From Syntrophomonas sp. (lineage in GTDB: Bacteria > Bacillota > Syntrophomonadia > Syntrophomonadales > Syntrophomonadaceae): DNA of 64,000 nucleotides. Below are positions 62,939 through 64,000 of this stretch, piece by piece. The translations under genes were made by a program, and so were the position numbers. Positions within the stretch are counted from its first letter, which is position 1. Every line of letters begins with the position of its first letter. The DNA is taken from positions 1 through 64,000 of the forward strand of contig JAENYG010000001.1 of assembly GCA_016841875.1 (NCBI GenBank), written 5' to 3'. Below the pieces are notes generated by a model. The model was not told where the DNA came from and searched no databases. It worked only from the letters and a program-made list of their open reading frames with translations.

Positions 62939-64000
62939 TTATTCAAAGAAATAAGATTCTTCCATCTCCAAAAATGCTCTATCGTTTTTCTTAATAGCAT
63001 CGAATTTCCCTGTTACGGCTGGCAGCAGCGTTCCCAGGTAGTATTTGGCCGTGACTATTTTACTCACATAAAAAGCCGCCTTGGGATCATCCTTAATAAC
63101 GGCGTCCTGAGCACTTTTCCCATTTGCAGCTCGTTCCTTAAATATGGTATTGAGCTTCTGATATGCTATTTCCGCCTGCCACAGGAACATCCATCCCAGC
63201 ATAATATCTCCCCATATTTCCAGGTAGATGCCGGCCCAGGACTGAGTCAATGCCACTTCGCCACAGGCATTTTGAGTTTTGATCTGTTGGGTTATTTCCT
63301 CCAAAGTTTTCAGGTATTCAGCCAGGTCATTAGCATAGTGAACCAATTCGCTGATTTCAACCGCTGCCTTGATAGTCTCATTGACTTGAGAAATAACCTG
63401 CTGGTATGCCGCCCCGTTCTTCATATTAATTTTGCGGCCAATCAGATCCAGGCTTTGGATGCCATTAGTTCCTTCATAAATCGAAGTTATTTTACAGTCC
63501 CGGGCAAATTGTTCCACCAAATACTCTGAACAGTACCCGTAGCCTCCCAGAACTTGTATTGCTTTCGTACAGACATCATAGCCTTTATCACTTCCATAAG
63601 CCTTGCAAATGGGAGTCAGTACTTCAAGAATGTCACTCCATTTTTTCTTCTCGTCCTTATCTTCACAAATATGCATATTGTCTAAACAGTTTATAGCATA
63701 GAGTATTAGAGCTCTGATCCCTTCAGTATAGTTCTTCATCCATAATAGGTTCCGTCTCACATCCGCATGCAGAATAATTGGATCCTGTCCAACACCATTC
63801 TTGCCCAAACCCAAACCTTGTTTTCTTTCCCGGGCAAAATTAAGTGCATGCAGATAGGCGGTGCTTCCCTGGGCTAGTCCCTGCATTCCAACCAGCAACC
63901 TCTGTTCATTCATCATATTGAACATAGTTACAATCCCATTTTGTTCACTACCTAGCAGTTCTCCTTTACAGTTCCCATTATCGCCAAATGCTAGAACACA
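62939..64000 (-). CDS. Long acyl-CoA dehydrogenase, C-terminal part (5' end beyond window)
   Basis: The frame stays open to the right edge, so only about 354 C-terminal residues are seen, beginning CVLAFGDNGNCKGELLG. It aligns with the same region of the 608-residue protein at 54898 ([16 protein letters not shown]) and shares MMNEQRLLVG, GGYGYCSEY and the Glu of IYEGTNGIQSLDLIGRK. It is a paralogue in the same subfamily. Its own terminator follows. Confidence 0.9.
   Translation of the reverse strand, partial: CVLAFGDNGNCKGELLGSEQNGIVTMFNMMNEQRLLVGMQGLAQGSTAYLHALNFARERKQGLGLGKNGVGQDPIILHADVRRNLLWMKNYTEGIRALILYAINCLDNMHICEDKDEKKKWSDILEVLTPICKAYGSDKGYDVCTKAIQVLGGYGYCSEYLVEQFARDCKITSIYEGTNGIQSLDLIGRKINMKNGAAYQQVISQVNETIKAAVEISELVHYANDLAEYLKTLEEITQQIKTQNACGEVALTQSWAGIYLEIWGDIMLGWMFLWQAEIAYQKLNTIFKERAANGKSAQDAVIKDDPKAAFYVSKIVTAKYYLGTLLPAVTGKFDAIKKNDRAFLEMEESYFFE

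Overview
The window comes from an anaerobic, probably syntrophic, low-to-mid GC Bacillota. A relative of Syntrophomonas is the best guess, because two fatty-acyl-CoA oxidation clusters (acyl-CoA dehydrogenases, CoA-transferase, thiolase, 3-hydroxybutyryl-CoA dehydrogenase, crotonase, 4-hydroxybutyryl-CoA dehydratase) sit beside Gram-positive features: an S-layer-homology protein, strong AGGAGG ribosome binding sites, PurS/PurQ/small PurL and the short HisG/HisZ pair. The species assignment is inference.

Layout. 1-3 kb: a probable group IIC intron end behind a terminator, tatA, a malic enzyme divergent from a LysR regulator, and tRNA-Leu(UAG) behind a perfect consensus promoter. 3-6.2 kb: accessory DNA with a decayed membrane-protein gene, an array of small palindromes, an SLH surface protein, a structured leader and a frameshifted orphan hicB. 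6.5-18.7 kb: a leftward run of thirteen genes that encodes a glutamine-synthetase-like ligase, three separate glutamate-synthase-like domains (amidotransferase, GXGXG, FMN/FeS), a multi-subunit FAD/FeS amine or amino-acid dehydrogenase, RidA, a class I amidotransferase, a WD40 protein and an APC permease. This matches the logic of the N-methylglutamate pathway for amine oxidation, with a different, ferredoxin-bearing dehydrogenase. It is the most promising candidate for an undescribed system here.

18.7-24.3 kb: a mobile and decayed zone. It holds a 167-bp tandem repeat of terminator-like units, an IS1182-type element inserted into a REP-like palindrome, an AbrB gene with an in-frame stop, an ABC exporter pair, and an internally deleted RAYT transposase flanked by REP palindromes. 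24.3-28.1 kb: a CPA1 Na+/H+ antiporter and a CBS/CorC-type membrane protein.

28.2-48.6 kb: one leftward array, purE-B-C-S-Q-L-F-M-N-H-D, two small genes, then hisZ-G-D-B-H-A-F-IE. It starts at a consensus promoter followed by a ykkC-type RNA that fits the PRPP riboswitch subclass. PRPP feeds both PurF and HisG, and the AICAR released by HisF is used by PurH, so shared control is sensible.

48.7-52 kb: two small unknown genes, NAD kinase, an unusual Rossmann-fold/chemoreceptor fusion, and a broken CoA-transferase gene. 52-64 kb: the acyl-CoA oxidation genes. Two good sigma-54 (-24/-12) promoters precede thl-hbd-acd-CoA-transferase and 4-hydroxybutyryl-CoA dehydratase-CGGC protein-SDR-crotonase. 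The window ends inside a third acyl-CoA dehydrogenase.
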